In this document: positions 26,900 through 35,623 of the stretch, in pieces
Layout of the letters: the number at the start of each line of letters is the position of its first letter
How positions within the stretch are numbered: the first letter of the stretch is position 1
NCBI RefSeq assembly: GCF_013839515.1
Contig: NZ_JACDNQ010000001.1
Span: forward strand, 1 to 64,000
DNA: 64,000 bases
From: Natronomonas salinimetallica
Lineage (GTDB): Archaea; Halobacteriota; Halobacteria; Halobacteriales; Haloarculaceae
Reading direction: 5' to 3'
The notes under the pieces: generated by a model
Told to the model about the DNA's origin: nothing
Database searches by the model: none
Seen by the model: only the letters and a program-made list of their open reading frames with translations
Made by a program: the position numbers and the translations under genes

Positions 26900-28102
26900 G
26901 TGATCTCCGTCAGCACGCTGTTGTGCGATCACGGCGCCGACGGCAACCGTCTCCGGTACGACATCGATACCGGGACCGAAACTCCGGTCACGGACCGCGC
27001 CCAGCGCCGGCCCGTCGTGGTCTGGAACACGACGAACCGGTGTAATCTCAAGTGCGTCCACTGTTATGCGGGTGCGGAGTCGGAACCGAAAGACGGCGAG
27101 TTGACGACCGCGGAGGGCAAGCGGCTGCTCGACGACCTGGCCGACTACGGCGTGCCTGTCGTGTTGTTCTCGGGCGGGGAGCCGATGGTCCGCGAGGACC
27201 TCGAAGAACTCGTCGCCTACGCGGCCGACGCCGGGATCCGCCCCGTCCTCTCGACGAACGGGACGCTTTTGACGGCCGATCGGGCTCGCGGGCTCAAGCG
27301 GGCCGGACTGGCTTACGCCGGCGTCTCCGTGGACGGCCTCGCCGAACTGAACGACGAGTTCCGGGGCGTCGACGGTGCCTTCCAGGCCGCCGTCGAGGGG
27401 ATCGAGACCTGTCTCGACGTGGGGTTGAAAACGGGGCTTCGCTATACCGTCACCGGCCAGAACGTCGACGACCTCGACGGCGTCGTCGACCTGTTGACCG
27501 ACGTCGGCCTCGATCGGTTCTGCTTTTATCATCTCTCCTATAGCGGCCGCGGGGAGGACCTCAGTTCGGTTGACCTCGACGCCGCCGAACGCCGCGACGT
27601 CGTCAAGCGGATCTGCGATCGGACGCTTCGTTCACACCGACGCGGGGACGAGATCGAGACGCTGTTGGTCGGCAACTACGCCGATGCGGCCTACATCGTC
27701 GAGTACGCCCGCCGGGAGTTCGGCGAGGACACCGCCCGGCGCATTTACGAACGGCTCGAACAGAACGGCGGCGACCCGGCCGGGGAGCGCGTCGCCGCGG
27801 TCGATTGCCTCGGCAACGTCCACCCGACGCAGTTTTGGCGAACCTACAGCCTCGGTAACGTCCGTGACCGGTCGTTCGCCGACGTCTGGGAGGACGACTC
27901 GAACCCGCTTCTCCAGGCGGTCAGGAACCGCCCGGAGAACCTGACCGGACGGTGTGCCGACTGCCGATATAAGGAGATCTGCCGCGGCGGGTCGCGGCTG
28001 CGGGCGCTGGCGGACGGAAACGGCCTCTTCGGTCCGGATCCGCAGTGTTATCTCGAAGAGGACGAACGGCGCGGTGCACTGCCGCCCGCAAGCGCCGACT
28101 GA
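26900..28102 (+). CDS. Radical SAM/SPASM enzyme, partner of Htur_1727-type protein
   Basis: 400 residues, GTG start. The 4Fe-4S/SAM motif CNLKCVHC has its cysteines at 48, 52 and 55. The C-terminal SPASM-like region includes DCLGNVHPTQFW, YSLGNVRDRSF and CADCRYKEICRGG. The C-terminal layout is close to AhbC/NirJ-type heme-pathway enzymes, so a haem-related role is an alternative to peptide modification. Direct coupling to the upstream candidate RiPP favours the latter. The product is unknown. Confidence 0.85.
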   Translation: MISVSTLLCDHGADGNRLRYDIDTGTETPVTDRAQRRPVVVWNTTNRCNLKCVHCYAGAESEPKDGELTTAEGKRLLDDLADYGVPVVLFSGGEPMVREDLEELVAYAADAGIRPVLSTNGTLLTADRARGLKRAGLAYAGVSVDGLAELNDEFRGVDGAFQAAVEGIETCLDVGLKTGLRYTVTGQNVDDLDGVVDLLTDVGLDRFCFYHLSYSGRGEDLSSVDLDAAERRDVVKRICDRTLRSHRRGDEIETLLVGNYADAAYIVEYARREFGEDTARRIYERLEQNGGDPAGERVAAVDCLGNVHPTQFWRTYSLGNVRDRSFADVWEDDSNPLLQAVRNRPENLTGRCADCRYKEICRGGSRLRALADGNGLFGPDPQCYLEEDERRGALPPASAD

Positions 28103-28213
28103 TCGCTCGCGCCGTTCGATACCGGCCGCAGCGACCTTTCACGTCCCCCTCGGCCACGCCTCACCCGGCCGAACACGTTCGGCGGGAACGATTTTTTGTA
28201 GTAGTTTATATAT

Positions 28214-28624
28214 GTGTGTGTGAGCACCAATCAGGCACCCGACGAACGGACGGAATCCACCGCTCGGACCACCGTGGAGGTCCGTTGTACCGGCCACGTC
28301 AGAACCGAGATCGGCGAGCACAGCTTCGAGTACACCTTCGAGGGCTCGACACTCCGAGAGTTCCTCGACGCCTTCTTCGAGGAGTACGACGTCGCCGACA
28401 TGCTCATCGCGGAGACCGAAGCCGAGGCGACGACGAACGGCTGGGCCCCGACCGACGGCGATCCGCCGGGGGAGTGGAAAAAGAACCCCGAGGGCGAACA
28501 GACCCGCGCGTTCGCCCGCGTCGCGATCAACGGCCGGTTCAACGAGCACATCGACGGGCTCGACACCGAACTCGAGGCGGGCGACCGCGTCGCGTTGATG
28601 TACCCGTTCATGTTCTGTCTCTGA
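28214..28624 (+). CDS. MoaD/ThiS-like ubiquitin-fold protein without C-terminal GG
   Basis: 136 residues; GTG 28214 or GTG 28220 could be the start. The fold is suggested by TVEVRCTGHVRTEIG, FEGSTLREFLDAFFEEY and VAINGRFNEHIDGLDTEL followed by GDRVALMYPFMFCL. Canonical MoaD, ThiS and SAMP proteins end in Gly-Gly, which is needed for adenylation; this protein ends FMFCL. It may be a non-conjugating relative or need processing. TTTATATAT just upstream is a likely TATA box but is very close to the start. Confidence 0.7.
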   Translation: MCVSTNQAPDERTESTARTTVEVRCTGHVRTEIGEHSFEYTFEGSTLREFLDAFFEEYDVADMLIAETEAEATTNGWAPTDGDPPGEWKKNPEGEQTRAFARVAINGRFNEHIDGLDTELEAGDRVALMYPFMFCL

Positions 28625-28729
28625 TCGGTCCCTCGGATTCCACGTCGGTCGGCCCGCCGGGCGTTCCGTTCCGCTTACTCAAGGTTTATAAGCATAGCCA
28701 CCCGGTCCCAGCCGCCGGGAACGATAGCG

Positions 28730-28738
28730 AATAAAAAG
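28730..28738 (+). promoter_or_regulatory. TATA box for HTH_10 regulator gene
   Basis: AATAAAAAG lies 24-32 bp before ATG 28762, which supports that start and a leaderless mRNA. The upstream GTG at 28738 would begin inside the box. Confidence 0.5.
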
Positions 28739-28761
28739 TGGCGGTATCACCAACTCTTCGT

Positions 28762-29385
28762 ATGGGACTCGAAGCGGCCGTCAGCATCGACGATCCGGAC
28801 GGGTGTCCGGTCGCCGACGCCGCAGCCGAGACGGGCGAGCAGGTCGACTCGGTGCGGTGGACCGACGCCGGTGACCGAACCGTCGAGGAGTTCGAACTCG
28901 ACGCCGACACGTCGACGCCCGACGGGACGAAAGAGGTGTTCGGTGACGACCGATACAGCGTCTATCGCTTCGAGCGGGACCGCTCGGACACGTGTTTTTG
29001 CGAACAGATCGAGGCGTTCGGCTGTCCGGTCGTCGACGTGCAATCGAACGGGGGCGATTTGCGCGTCGTCTTTCGGCCCGAGGACGTCGAAACGCTCCGG
29101 GGGGTCGTCATGACGCTGCGCGAGACGTTCGGCGACGTCAGCCTCGACCACCTCGTCCAGTCGGGGGATCCAGAGCAGTCCGATACCGTCGTCGTCGACC
29201 GCGGTCGGCTCACCGACAGACAGCGGGAGGTGCTCGAAACTGCCTACGGAATGGGCTACTTCGAGCATCCGAAGGGTGCCAACGCCGGCGAGGTCGCCGA
29301 CGCCCTCGATATCAACTCCGCGACGTTTCGCGGGCATCTCTCGGCCGCCCAATCGAAGCTTCTCGAATCCGTGGTCGAGGGGTAG
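28762..29385 (+). CDS. Bat-type HTH_10 transcriptional regulator
   Basis: 207 residues from ATG 28762 (MGLEAAVSIDDPDGCPV). The C-terminal bacterio-opsin-activator HTH is clear: LTDRQREVLETAYGMGYFE, then ANAGEVADALDINSATFRGH and LSAAQSKLLES. The N-terminal half is a haloarchaeal sensor-like region with several cysteines (CPVADAA, CFCEQIEAFGCPV), which could respond to redox state or metal. The target genes are unknown. Confidence 0.85.
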   Translation: MGLEAAVSIDDPDGCPVADAAAETGEQVDSVRWTDAGDRTVEEFELDADTSTPDGTKEVFGDDRYSVYRFERDRSDTCFCEQIEAFGCPVVDVQSNGGDLRVVFRPEDVETLRGVVMTLRETFGDVSLDHLVQSGDPEQSDTVVVDRGRLTDRQREVLETAYGMGYFEHPKGANAGEVADALDINSATFRGHLSAAQSKLLESVVEG

Positions 29386-29497
29386 CGAAGGGGGTCCGGA
29401 CGGGACGGTGGCCCGCCGCCGGGGGATACGATCGGCTTCGGGGTCGAAAATGACCGACAAACCGGGTGTTTAGTGGACTGAATCCGTAGCCGCGGGC

Positions 29498-30559
29498 ATG
29501 ACAACTATCGGAATCGTCGGTGCGGGCGCGGCCGCGGCCGCGGCGACGCTCGTCGTCGAGACGGCCGTTCCCGAGGCCGACGTGACCGTCCTCGAGAAGT
29601 CGGGCGGGCTCTGTGGCCGGGCGGCGACGCGGCGACACGAGGACCTCGTCTACGACTACGGCGCGAACTACGTCAAATCCGACGACGAACGCGTCGTGGA
29701 GTTGCTCACGGAGACCCTCGGTACCGAGGGCCTCGTCGACGTCACCGAACCGATCTACACCTTCGATGGGTCCGGATCGGTCTCGCCGGGTCGCGACGCG
29801 GACGAACACAAATGGAGCTACGAGTCGGGGCTCACCCAGATCGCAAAGCGGCTGTTCGAGCGGACCGACGCGACAGTCCACCGTCGGACGCGCGTGGAGA
29901 CGATACGCCGGCGTGCGGACGGGACGAGTCCCGGTCGGACCGGCACGTGGACGCTTCTCGACGCCGGCGGGGGATCGTGGGGCCCCTTCGACGTCCTCGT
30001 TTTGAACCCCCCCGCCCCGCAGACGGCCGAGTTACTCGCCGACGCCGAGTGGGACGACGAGCACCGCGCGGCGCTTCGGGAGGCCGTCGCCGAGGTCCCC
30101 TACCGGGCGATCTGGACGGCCGTGTTGCGCTACCCCTTCGAACTCGATCGGCCCTACTACGGGCTCGTCAACACCGATTCGAACCACTCGGTCGGATGGA
30201 TCTCCCGCGAGGAGTGTAAACCGGGACACGTCCCCGACGGCGAATCGCTGCTCGTCGTGCAGGCGAGCGGCGAGTGGTCGAACCGACACTACGACCGCGA
30301 CCCCGCGGACAACGTCGCCGAACTCGCCGGAGCGACGGCGGATATCGTCGGCGACGAGCGCCTCGCCGAACCGAGTTGGACCGATCACCACGGCTGGCGC
30401 TACGCGCTGCCCGAGGAGGGCGTCCGTCACGGCCCGCTCGACTCCGCCGAATCGGCGGGGCTGTACTGTCTCGGCGACTGGGTCGCGGGCGAGGGGCGGA
30501 TCCACGCGGCGCTTTCGAGCGGCCTCGACGTCGGCGAACGGCTCGCGTACTCGATTTGA
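29498..30559 (+). CDS. Renalase-like FAD-dependent oxidoreductase
   Basis: 353 residues. The FAD-binding motif GIVGAGAAAAAAT is at the N-terminus, followed by VLEKSGGLCGRAATR and DYGANYV, typical of the NAD(P)/FAD amine-oxidase-like superfamily that includes renalase. The C-terminal flavin contact region GLYCLGDWVAGEGRIHAA is present. The substrate is unknown. Single gene. Confidence 0.82.
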   Translation: MTTIGIVGAGAAAAAATLVVETAVPEADVTVLEKSGGLCGRAATRRHEDLVYDYGANYVKSDDERVVELLTETLGTEGLVDVTEPIYTFDGSGSVSPGRDADEHKWSYESGLTQIAKRLFERTDATVHRRTRVETIRRRADGTSPGRTGTWTLLDAGGGSWGPFDVLVLNPPAPQTAELLADAEWDDEHRAALREAVAEVPYRAIWTAVLRYPFELDRPYYGLVNTDSNHSVGWISREECKPGHVPDGESLLVVQASGEWSNRHYDRDPADNVAELAGATADIVGDERLAEPSWTDHHGWRYALPEEGVRHGPLDSAESAGLYCLGDWVAGEGRIHAALSSGLDVGERLAYSI

Positions 30560-30701
30560 GCCGCCGTACGGTCGTTACGGACCGGAAACGTCGGGGTCGA
30601 CGGCGGCCGACCGCTTCCGGGCGACGTGCGGCTGTCCGCGACCCGGCGATACCCGCGCCGAGTTCGACCCCTCCGGGAGCCGATTCCGGGGCGGAGGCCG
30701 G

Positions 30702-31487
30702 TCACCGCTCCGCCGTGGGACGCGAACACCGCAGACAGAGCGCCCGCCCCGCGACCCAGTTGACGTCCGTCGAGGAACACGCGGGACACCGATGGTGGTC
30801 GGTCGAGTACTCCGTGGTGCCGCGAGGGGCGGCGAGAAATCCCTCCTCGACGGCCCGATCCAACAGCCCCGGAAAGCGCTGTCGTTTGTAGGCCGCCCGG
30901 GCGGCGAGAAACGCCCCGGGATCGGCGGGATCCGGGCCGTGGAGGTCCTCCCAGGCGACGGCGATCTCGCCGTTCGAGAGGCCGCGGGCGACCTGTTTGA
31001 TCGGGGCCGCCGCCGCCTCGAAAAGCGGCGTCGTTCCCCAGTACTGCGGGCCACGGCCGTCGGGCGCATCCCCGCCGCGTTCGCGGATGGCCCGGTAGGC
31101 GTCGGCGGCCTCCCGGTAGGCGGCCTCGTGATCGTCCGTTCCGCCGACGGCGCGGAAATCAGCGACGAACTCCCCGAGACACGCCCGCTGAGCCGGCCGT
31201 TCGACCCCCTCGGCGAGGTCGCGGGCGACGGCGACGCCCTCGACGCTTCGGCGCGTGGCCCGCTCCGCCGTCCCCCCGATCCGATAGCAGATCCCGGCGA
31301 GCGCGAGAAATCCCAATCCGACGCCGGTCCAGCCCTTCTCGTCGGGGGCAAACGGCTCCGCTTCCGGGCGCGGGTCGGCGAGCACGCGCCAGGCGGCGCG
31401 GGTGTAGTGGTCGCCGGCGGTCCCGTAGTCCCGCTCGGCGACGGCTGCGATCGCGGCCTCTCGGTGGCCGCCGTCCTGTGTACTCAT
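30702..31487 (-). CDS. Haloarchaeal conserved protein with C-terminal zinc ribbon
   Basis: 261 residues. The N-terminal 200 residues are helical, with Ala-rich repeats (AAIAAVAERDYGTAGDHYTR) that resemble TPR-type packing. The C-terminus has CPACSSTDVNW and LCLRCSRP, a four-cysteine zinc ribbon. It may be an adaptor or nucleic-acid-binding protein. Function unknown. Confidence 0.7.
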   Translation of the reverse strand: MSTQDGGHREAAIAAVAERDYGTAGDHYTRAAWRVLADPRPEAEPFAPDEKGWTGVGLGFLALAGICYRIGGTAERATRRSVEGVAVARDLAEGVERPAQRACLGEFVADFRAVGGTDDHEAAYREAADAYRAIRERGGDAPDGRGPQYWGTTPLFEAAAAPIKQVARGLSNGEIAVAWEDLHGPDPADPGAFLAARAAYKRQRFPGLLDRAVEEGFLAAPRGTTEYSTDHHRCPACSSTDVNWVAGRALCLRCSRPTAER

Positions 31488-31637
31488 ACGGTAGCGAGGG
31501 GATCACGGAACACAACGCTTGTCCAAGCCGACGAACGTGCCGGCTTCGATACGGCGCTCGAAGCGTGCCTCCGTCGATGGGGCGAAACGACACCGGGCTG
31601 GGAAAGACGGATACCCGTCGCGCCACATAGTGGGTCT

Positions 31638-32261
31638 ATGAGCCGCGATCGGACCCGGACGCGGGACCGTCCTGCGAACACCACGGACGACGCTGATACC
31701 GAATTCGACCCCGGTTCCGACGCCGAATTCGACCCCGGTTCCGACGCCGAATTCGACCCCGGTTCCGACGCCGAATTCGACCCCGGTTCCGACGCCGAAT
31801 TCGACCCCGGTTCCGACGCCGAATTCGACCCTGGCGCCGACGGAACGCGGGATCGAGAGGTCGGCTCCGAGGGAACGGGAAACGGCCTCCGGGGCCGCGC
31901 CGCCGGACGCGCTCTCGGTATCTTTTCGCCCCGGACGTTCCTCGCTGCGCTGTTCGTGACTGTCGGCGGGCTGTTCGCCGCGAGCACGTTCGTTCCGCTT
32001 CCGGGGGCCGGGCTGCTCGGCGTCTTCGCTGCGACGTTTCTGCTCGGACTCGCCGTCTCGGATCGACGCTACGCGGAGACGGCGCTCGCGGGCGCAATCG
32101 CGACCGCCGGGGGGACGTTTCTCGACGTTGCCGTCGTCGCCGTCCTCGGCGGAGCCGGCGTCCCGCTCGTGGCCGCCGCCGGCGTGCTCGGGGCCGCCGT
32201 CGCCGCGGTCGGAACGTACTTCGGCCGCGACCTTCGGGACGGGCTGACGCGGGACATCTAG
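31638..32261 (+). CDS. Small membrane protein with DAEFDPGS repeats
   Basis: 207 residues from ATG 31638. Residues about 20-70 hold six near-identical octapeptides D(A/T)EFDPGS, encoded by a 24-bp tandem repeat at about 31693-31838. The C-terminal half has about four transmembrane segments (TFLAALFVTVGGLFAAS, LLGVFAATFLLGLAV and others), similar to DUF456-like or small transporter-like haloarchaeal proteins. The acidic repeat probably faces the cytoplasm. The stop codon overlaps that of the convergent regulator gene. Confidence 0.75.
   Translation: MSRDRTRTRDRPANTTDDADTEFDPGSDAEFDPGSDAEFDPGSDAEFDPGSDAEFDPGSDAEFDPGADGTRDREVGSEGTGNGLRGRAAGRALGIFSPRTFLAALFVTVGGLFAASTFVPLPGAGLLGVFAATFLLGLAVSDRRYAETALAGAIATAGGTFLDVAVVAVLGGAGVPLVAAAGVLGAAVAAVGTYFGRDLRDGLTRDI
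31693..31838 (+). repeat. 24-bp coding tandem repeat (six units)
   Basis: In-frame 24-bp units, each encoding DAEFDPGS, expand the acidic N-terminus of the membrane protein. The third positions are almost identical between units, so expansion is recent. Confidence 0.9.
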
Positions 32262-33007
32262 GCGTTGTCGGTGACGAGCCGCCAGCGGTCGCCGTCCCGT
32301 TCGACGACGCCGTGTGCGGCCAGACCGTCCAGCGCGTCGGCGACCACGTCCGGGGGCGCATCGACCCGCCGGGCGAGGGCGTCTGCGGTCTCGGAGCCGC
32401 CGGCGAGACCGCGGATCAGATCCCCATAGAAGCGGCCGTCGACGCCCTCGAAGTGCGCGCTGATCCGATCGAGCGTCTGGGTGAGCCGGCCCTGTACCCA
32501 CCGCTGGGCCATCGAGAGCTCGTTTTCGAGCCGTTCGAGCTGTTCGATATCCGAGACGAGATCGCCGAGGTCGTGATCTGCGCCGTTTCCCCCTTCGTCC
32601 GCTTCGTCGGCTCGGGGGGCGTCGGGACTTGAGTCCGCCCCGCCCGCCGACGCGGTGTCGTTCCCCCCGGCGTCCCGGCCGACGTGCAACGAGACGTGTC
32701 GCCAGGAGGTGATATCGAGGTTCGGCGACGCCGAGTACGCGCTTTTGGTACCGAACTCGTAGGGGGAGACGTTCACTTCGAGCCGGAGGTTCCGTGCGAT
32801 GGAGAAGTACTTCCGTCGACCGTCGTCGACGTGGGATTCGACCAGCCCCGCGTCGTCCAGTTTTCGGAGGTGGTCGATGACCGCCTTCGGACTCACGCCG
32901 AGGTACTCGCTGATCTCCGTGACGTAACAGGGCTTCCGGGAGAGCAGCCGCAGGATCCGTCTGCGGTTTTCGTTCCCGAGGAGATCCAACAGTGCAGCGG
33001 AGTCCAT
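32258..33007 (-). CDS. ArsR-type winged-helix transcriptional regulator
   Basis: 249 residues from the internal ATG 33007 (MDSAALLDLLGNENRRRIL). The longer frame is not conserved-looking. The winged helix spans about residues 5-75, with recognition helix YLGVSPKAVIDHLRKL and wing DDGRRKYFSI. A Gly/Asp-rich linker follows, then a second helical region (LSMAQRWVQGRLTQTLDRIS) and a possible second winged helix at the C-terminus (ADALARRVDAPPDVVADAL). It faces infB divergently and overlaps the membrane protein gene at its 3' end. Confidence 0.82.
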   Translation of the reverse strand: MDSAALLDLLGNENRRRILRLLSRKPCYVTEISEYLGVSPKAVIDHLRKLDDAGLVESHVDDGRRKYFSIARNLRLEVNVSPYEFGTKSAYSASPNLDITSWRHVSLHVGRDAGGNDTASAGGADSSPDAPRADEADEGGNGADHDLGDLVSDIEQLERLENELSMAQRWVQGRLTQTLDRISAHFEGVDGRFYGDLIRGLAGGSETADALARRVDAPPDVVADALDGLAAHGVVERDGDRWRLVTDNA

Positions 33008-33121
33008 CGGAGACGGATACGGTCCGAGGACGAAAAAGCGTGACGTGAGCTCTCCGGGGAGCCCGGACCCGCATCCGTGGCTGCCTCCACGCCACGAGGG
33101 GCGCGATCCGACATTGAAACG

Positions 33122-33129
33122 GTTATATG
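33122..33129 (+). promoter_or_regulatory. TATA box for infB
   Basis: GTTATATG, preceded by a BRE-like GAAAC, lies about 40 bp upstream of ATG 33165, leaving a short leader. Confidence 0.45.
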
Positions 33130-33164
33130 CCGCGGCGAGCCACGAACATACAAGGGGCTCTTCT

Positions 33165-34976
33165 ATGTCTGAATCCGACACCACCGACGCCGCCGGAAGC
33201 GCGGAGCTGCGGACGCCGATCGTTGCCGTCCTCGGCCACGTCGATCACGGAAAGACGAGCCTGCTGGACGAGGTCCGCGGCTCGGCCGTCACGGCGGGCG
33301 AGGCCGGCGCGATCACCCAGCACATCGGGGCGACGGCCGTTCCGCTCGGGACGATCTCCGATATCGCCGGCGACCTCGTCGATCCGACGGACTTCGATCT
33401 GCCCGGTCTGTTGTTCATCGACACGCCGGGACACCATTCGTTCTCGACGCTCCGCTCGCGGGGCGGGGCGTTGGCCGACATCGCCATCCTCGTCGTCGAC
33501 GTCAACGACGGCTTCCAGCCACAGACGCACGAGGCGCTCGATATCCTGAAACGAACCCAGACACCCTTCATCGTCGCCGCGAACAAGATCGATACGATCC
33601 CCGGCTGGAACCCAAACCCCGATACGCCGGTCCAGGCGACACTCGAAGCCCAAAGCGACCGCGCCGAGACTCGGCTCAACGAGAAGCTCTATGAGATCAT
33701 CGGCCAACTCTCCGACGAGGGCTTTTCTGCGGACATGTACTGGCGGGTCCAGAACTTCCGAGAGAACATCGGTGTCGTCCCCGTCTCCGCGGAGACCGGC
33801 GAGGGGATCCCCGACCTGTTGACTGTCCTCATGGGGCTCTCACAGCGGTATCTGAAATCGGAGATGTCGATCGACGCCTCCGGCCCCGGTATCGGGACCG
33901 TCCTCGAAGTCAAGGACGAACGCGGCTTCGGTACTACCCTCGATATCGTCCTCTACGACGGGGTGATCCGTTCGGACGACACCGTCGTCGTCGGCGGCAA
34001 GAACGAGCCGATTATCACCGACGTTCGCGCGTTGCTCCAGCCGCGGCCGCTCGCGGAGATCCGGACCGAAAGCCAGTTCGAGCAGGTCGACGCGGTGCGG
34101 GCGGCCGCCGGGGTCAAGATCGCTGCCCCCGACCTCGACGACGCGATGGCGGGTGCGCCGGTCCGCGTCGTCCGCGACCGCAACGTCGAGGAGGTCGTCG
34201 CGGAGGTGCGGGCCGAACTCGCCGACATCGAGGTCGTCACCGAAGAACAGGGCGTTGTCGTCAAAGCCGATACGCTCGGCTCTCTGGAGGCCATCGCGGC
34301 CGCCCTCCAGGAGGCGGAAGTACCGATCGTCCGCGCGGAGGTCGGCGACGTCGCCCCGCGGGACGTGGCCATCGCCTCGACCGCCGAAGAGCCGAAACAC
34401 GCCGCGATCCTCGCGTTCAACGTCGACGTCCTGGACGACGCCGAGGACGAGATCGAACAGGCCGGCGACGTCGACCTCTTCGCCGACGACGTTATTTATC
34501 AACTCGTCGAGGAGTACGAAGAGCACGTCGCAGCGATCGAGGACGCCCAACAGGAGCAGATCCTCGACAAGATACAGCGACCCTGTCGCTTTCGGATCCT
34601 CGAAGATCACGTCTTCAGGCAGTCCAACCCCGCTGTCGTCGGCGTCGAAGTACTGTCGGGGACGCTCAAGCGCAACTCCCGGGTCGTCAAGTGGGCGGGC
34701 AACGAGCCCGAACGGGTCGGCGAGTTAAAATCGCTACAGGACGCCGGGGAGGACGTCGACTCGGCGCGGATGGGCGAGTCGATCGCCGCCTCTATCGACG
34801 GCCCGACCGTCGGCCGCCAGATCGAGGAGGGCGACGAACTGTGGACCGAGATCCCCGAGAAACACGCCAAGATCCTCGAACAGGAGCTGGCCGACGAGAT
34901 TCCGTCGGACGAACTCGAAGCGCTTCGGATGTACCTCGACAAGCGGCGCAAGCGGGATCCGTTCTGGGGCAAATAA
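33165..34976 (+). CDS. infB: Translation initiation factor aIF5B (IF-2)
   Basis: 603 residues, normal for archaeal IF5B. It is a GTPase that promotes subunit joining and initiator tRNA positioning. G1 AVLGHVDHGKTS, G3 IDTPGHHSF and G4 AANKID are intact, and domains II to IV follow to the end FWGK. The ATG at 33165 (MSESDTTDAAG) is chosen because the upstream frame lacks homology. The last 11 coding bases before the stop region recur at the far side of the AT-rich island downstream. Confidence 0.95.
   Translation: MSESDTTDAAGSAELRTPIVAVLGHVDHGKTSLLDEVRGSAVTAGEAGAITQHIGATAVPLGTISDIAGDLVDPTDFDLPGLLFIDTPGHHSFSTLRSRGGALADIAILVVDVNDGFQPQTHEALDILKRTQTPFIVAANKIDTIPGWNPNPDTPVQATLEAQSDRAETRLNEKLYEIIGQLSDEGFSADMYWRVQNFRENIGVVPVSAETGEGIPDLLTVLMGLSQRYLKSEMSIDASGPGIGTVLEVKDERGFGTTLDIVLYDGVIRSDDTVVVGGKNEPIITDVRALLQPRPLAEIRTESQFEQVDAVRAAAGVKIAAPDLDDAMAGAPVRVVRDRNVEEVVAEVRAELADIEVVTEEQGVVVKADTLGSLEAIAAALQEAEVPIVRAEVGDVAPRDVAIASTAEEPKHAAILAFNVDVLDDAEDEIEQAGDVDLFADDVIYQLVEEYEEHVAAIEDAQQEQILDKIQRPCRFRILEDHVFRQSNPAVVGVEVLSGTLKRNSRVVKWAGNEPERVGELKSLQDAGEDVDSARMGESIAASIDGPTVGRQIEEGDELWTEIPEKHAKILEQELADEIPSDELEALRMYLDKRRKRDPFWGK
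34962..34972. repeat. Possible att repeat at infB 3' end (left)
   Basis: TTCTGGGGCAA at the end of infB, encoding part of FWGK, is repeated at 37916-37926. There it is again followed by a stop-like TAG, as if an integration event duplicated the gene's 3' end. Confidence 0.45.
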
Positions 34977-35165
34977 ACCAGCCGTTACTTATTCCGTAAG
35001 TAAGACCTATGCTCATTCAGTTCTTGCCTTTAAATATAAAAGAGGGCTATACGAACTACACCCTCCGTATAAAAAAGACGAAAGGGACGATTGAAAAAAG
35101 CCGTTGAAGAATCAGACTAATTTACGTCTCTATCTCAGTTGGTTAGATACTCTGTCAAACAGGAA

Positions 35166-35318
35166 ATGAGACGGATGGAAGACCGACAGAGTGGAGAAAT
35201 AAGCAAAGAAAAGCGTGAAGTTATAAATAAAATAAAAGCACAGCATGGACGCACAAGAGACGCTCTCGATGATGTAAAAAATAGTTCAGCACTTATACTG
35301 GTGGACGAAATCAAATGA
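35166..35318 (+). CDS. Small charged ORF ending inside MITE
   Basis: 50 residues from MRRMEDRQSGEISKEK. The frame stays open upstream without an ATG. The last residues (LVDEIK) are encoded by the 108-bp MITE, so the original C-terminus was lost by insertion. Probably a truncated small gene; it may not be expressed. Confidence 0.3.
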   Translation: MRRMEDRQSGEISKEKREVINKIKAQHGRTRDALDDVKNSSALILVDEIK

Positions 35319-35403
35319 AACCGACTCACGAGTGATCCGCCGTTCGCTCCGTCGAACGGCGTGATCCTCGTGCGTCGTGTGTACATTCTTTTGTTCGTCA
35401 GTA
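35296..35403. repeat. 108-bp MITE, copy 1
   Basis: Ends TACTG...CAGTA, flanked by a TTA duplication (35293-35295 and 35404-35406). The interior contains a hairpin GCCGTTCG / CGAACGGC. Other copies: 36281-36388, 43819-43926 and 48288-48395. Target TNA and 3-bp duplication fit IS5-family (IS1031/ISL2-like) transposition. Confidence 0.88.
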
Positions 35404-35491
35404 TTAGACGATACGGTTATAACCACTTCTGAGACAGAAGCAATAACACATACTCAAATACAGACTTTTCTTAAGGATTTTAGCCAAAATA

Positions 35492-35587
35492 ATGAGTGAA
35501 AAAGAAAAAACCAAGAAGATAATGATTAGAGAAAAAGAAATGAGTGAACTGCTGGATCCCAATCAGCCCATTAAATTTAAGCTTTAA
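35492..35587 (+). CDS. Tiny lysine/glutamate-rich ORF
   Basis: 31 residues (MSEKEKTKKIMIREKEMSEL and so on). It precedes the restriction gene by 36 bp. It could be a leader or small antitoxin-like protein; there is no homology evidence. Confidence 0.25.
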   Translation: MSEKEKTKKIMIREKEMSELLDPNQPIKFKL

Positions 35588-35623
35588 ACGATCGATTTAA
35601 TTTAGCAGTTTGAAGCCGGTGGT

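Larger units (their letters stand above)
34977..35623. other. AT-rich start of island with small ORFs and one 108-bp MITE
   Basis: This 650-bp gap is strongly AT-rich compared with infB. It holds two tiny charged ORFs (35166-35318 and 35492-35587) and one MITE copy (35296-35403). No RNA gene was recognised. Confidence 0.5.

Noticed and set aside
35125..35160. tRNA D-arm-like sequence CTCAGTTGGTTAGA in the restriction island
   Set aside because: No anticodon stem, T-arm (GGTTCGAATC-like) or acceptor pairing can be made around it, so it is probably chance or a very old relic.
35328..35386. Short minus-strand ORF starting MYTRRTRITPFDGA, seen also at 43.9 and 48.4 kb
   Set aside because: It is encoded by the 108-bp MITE in each copy and runs into unrelated flanking DNA; it is a by-product of the repeat, not a gene.
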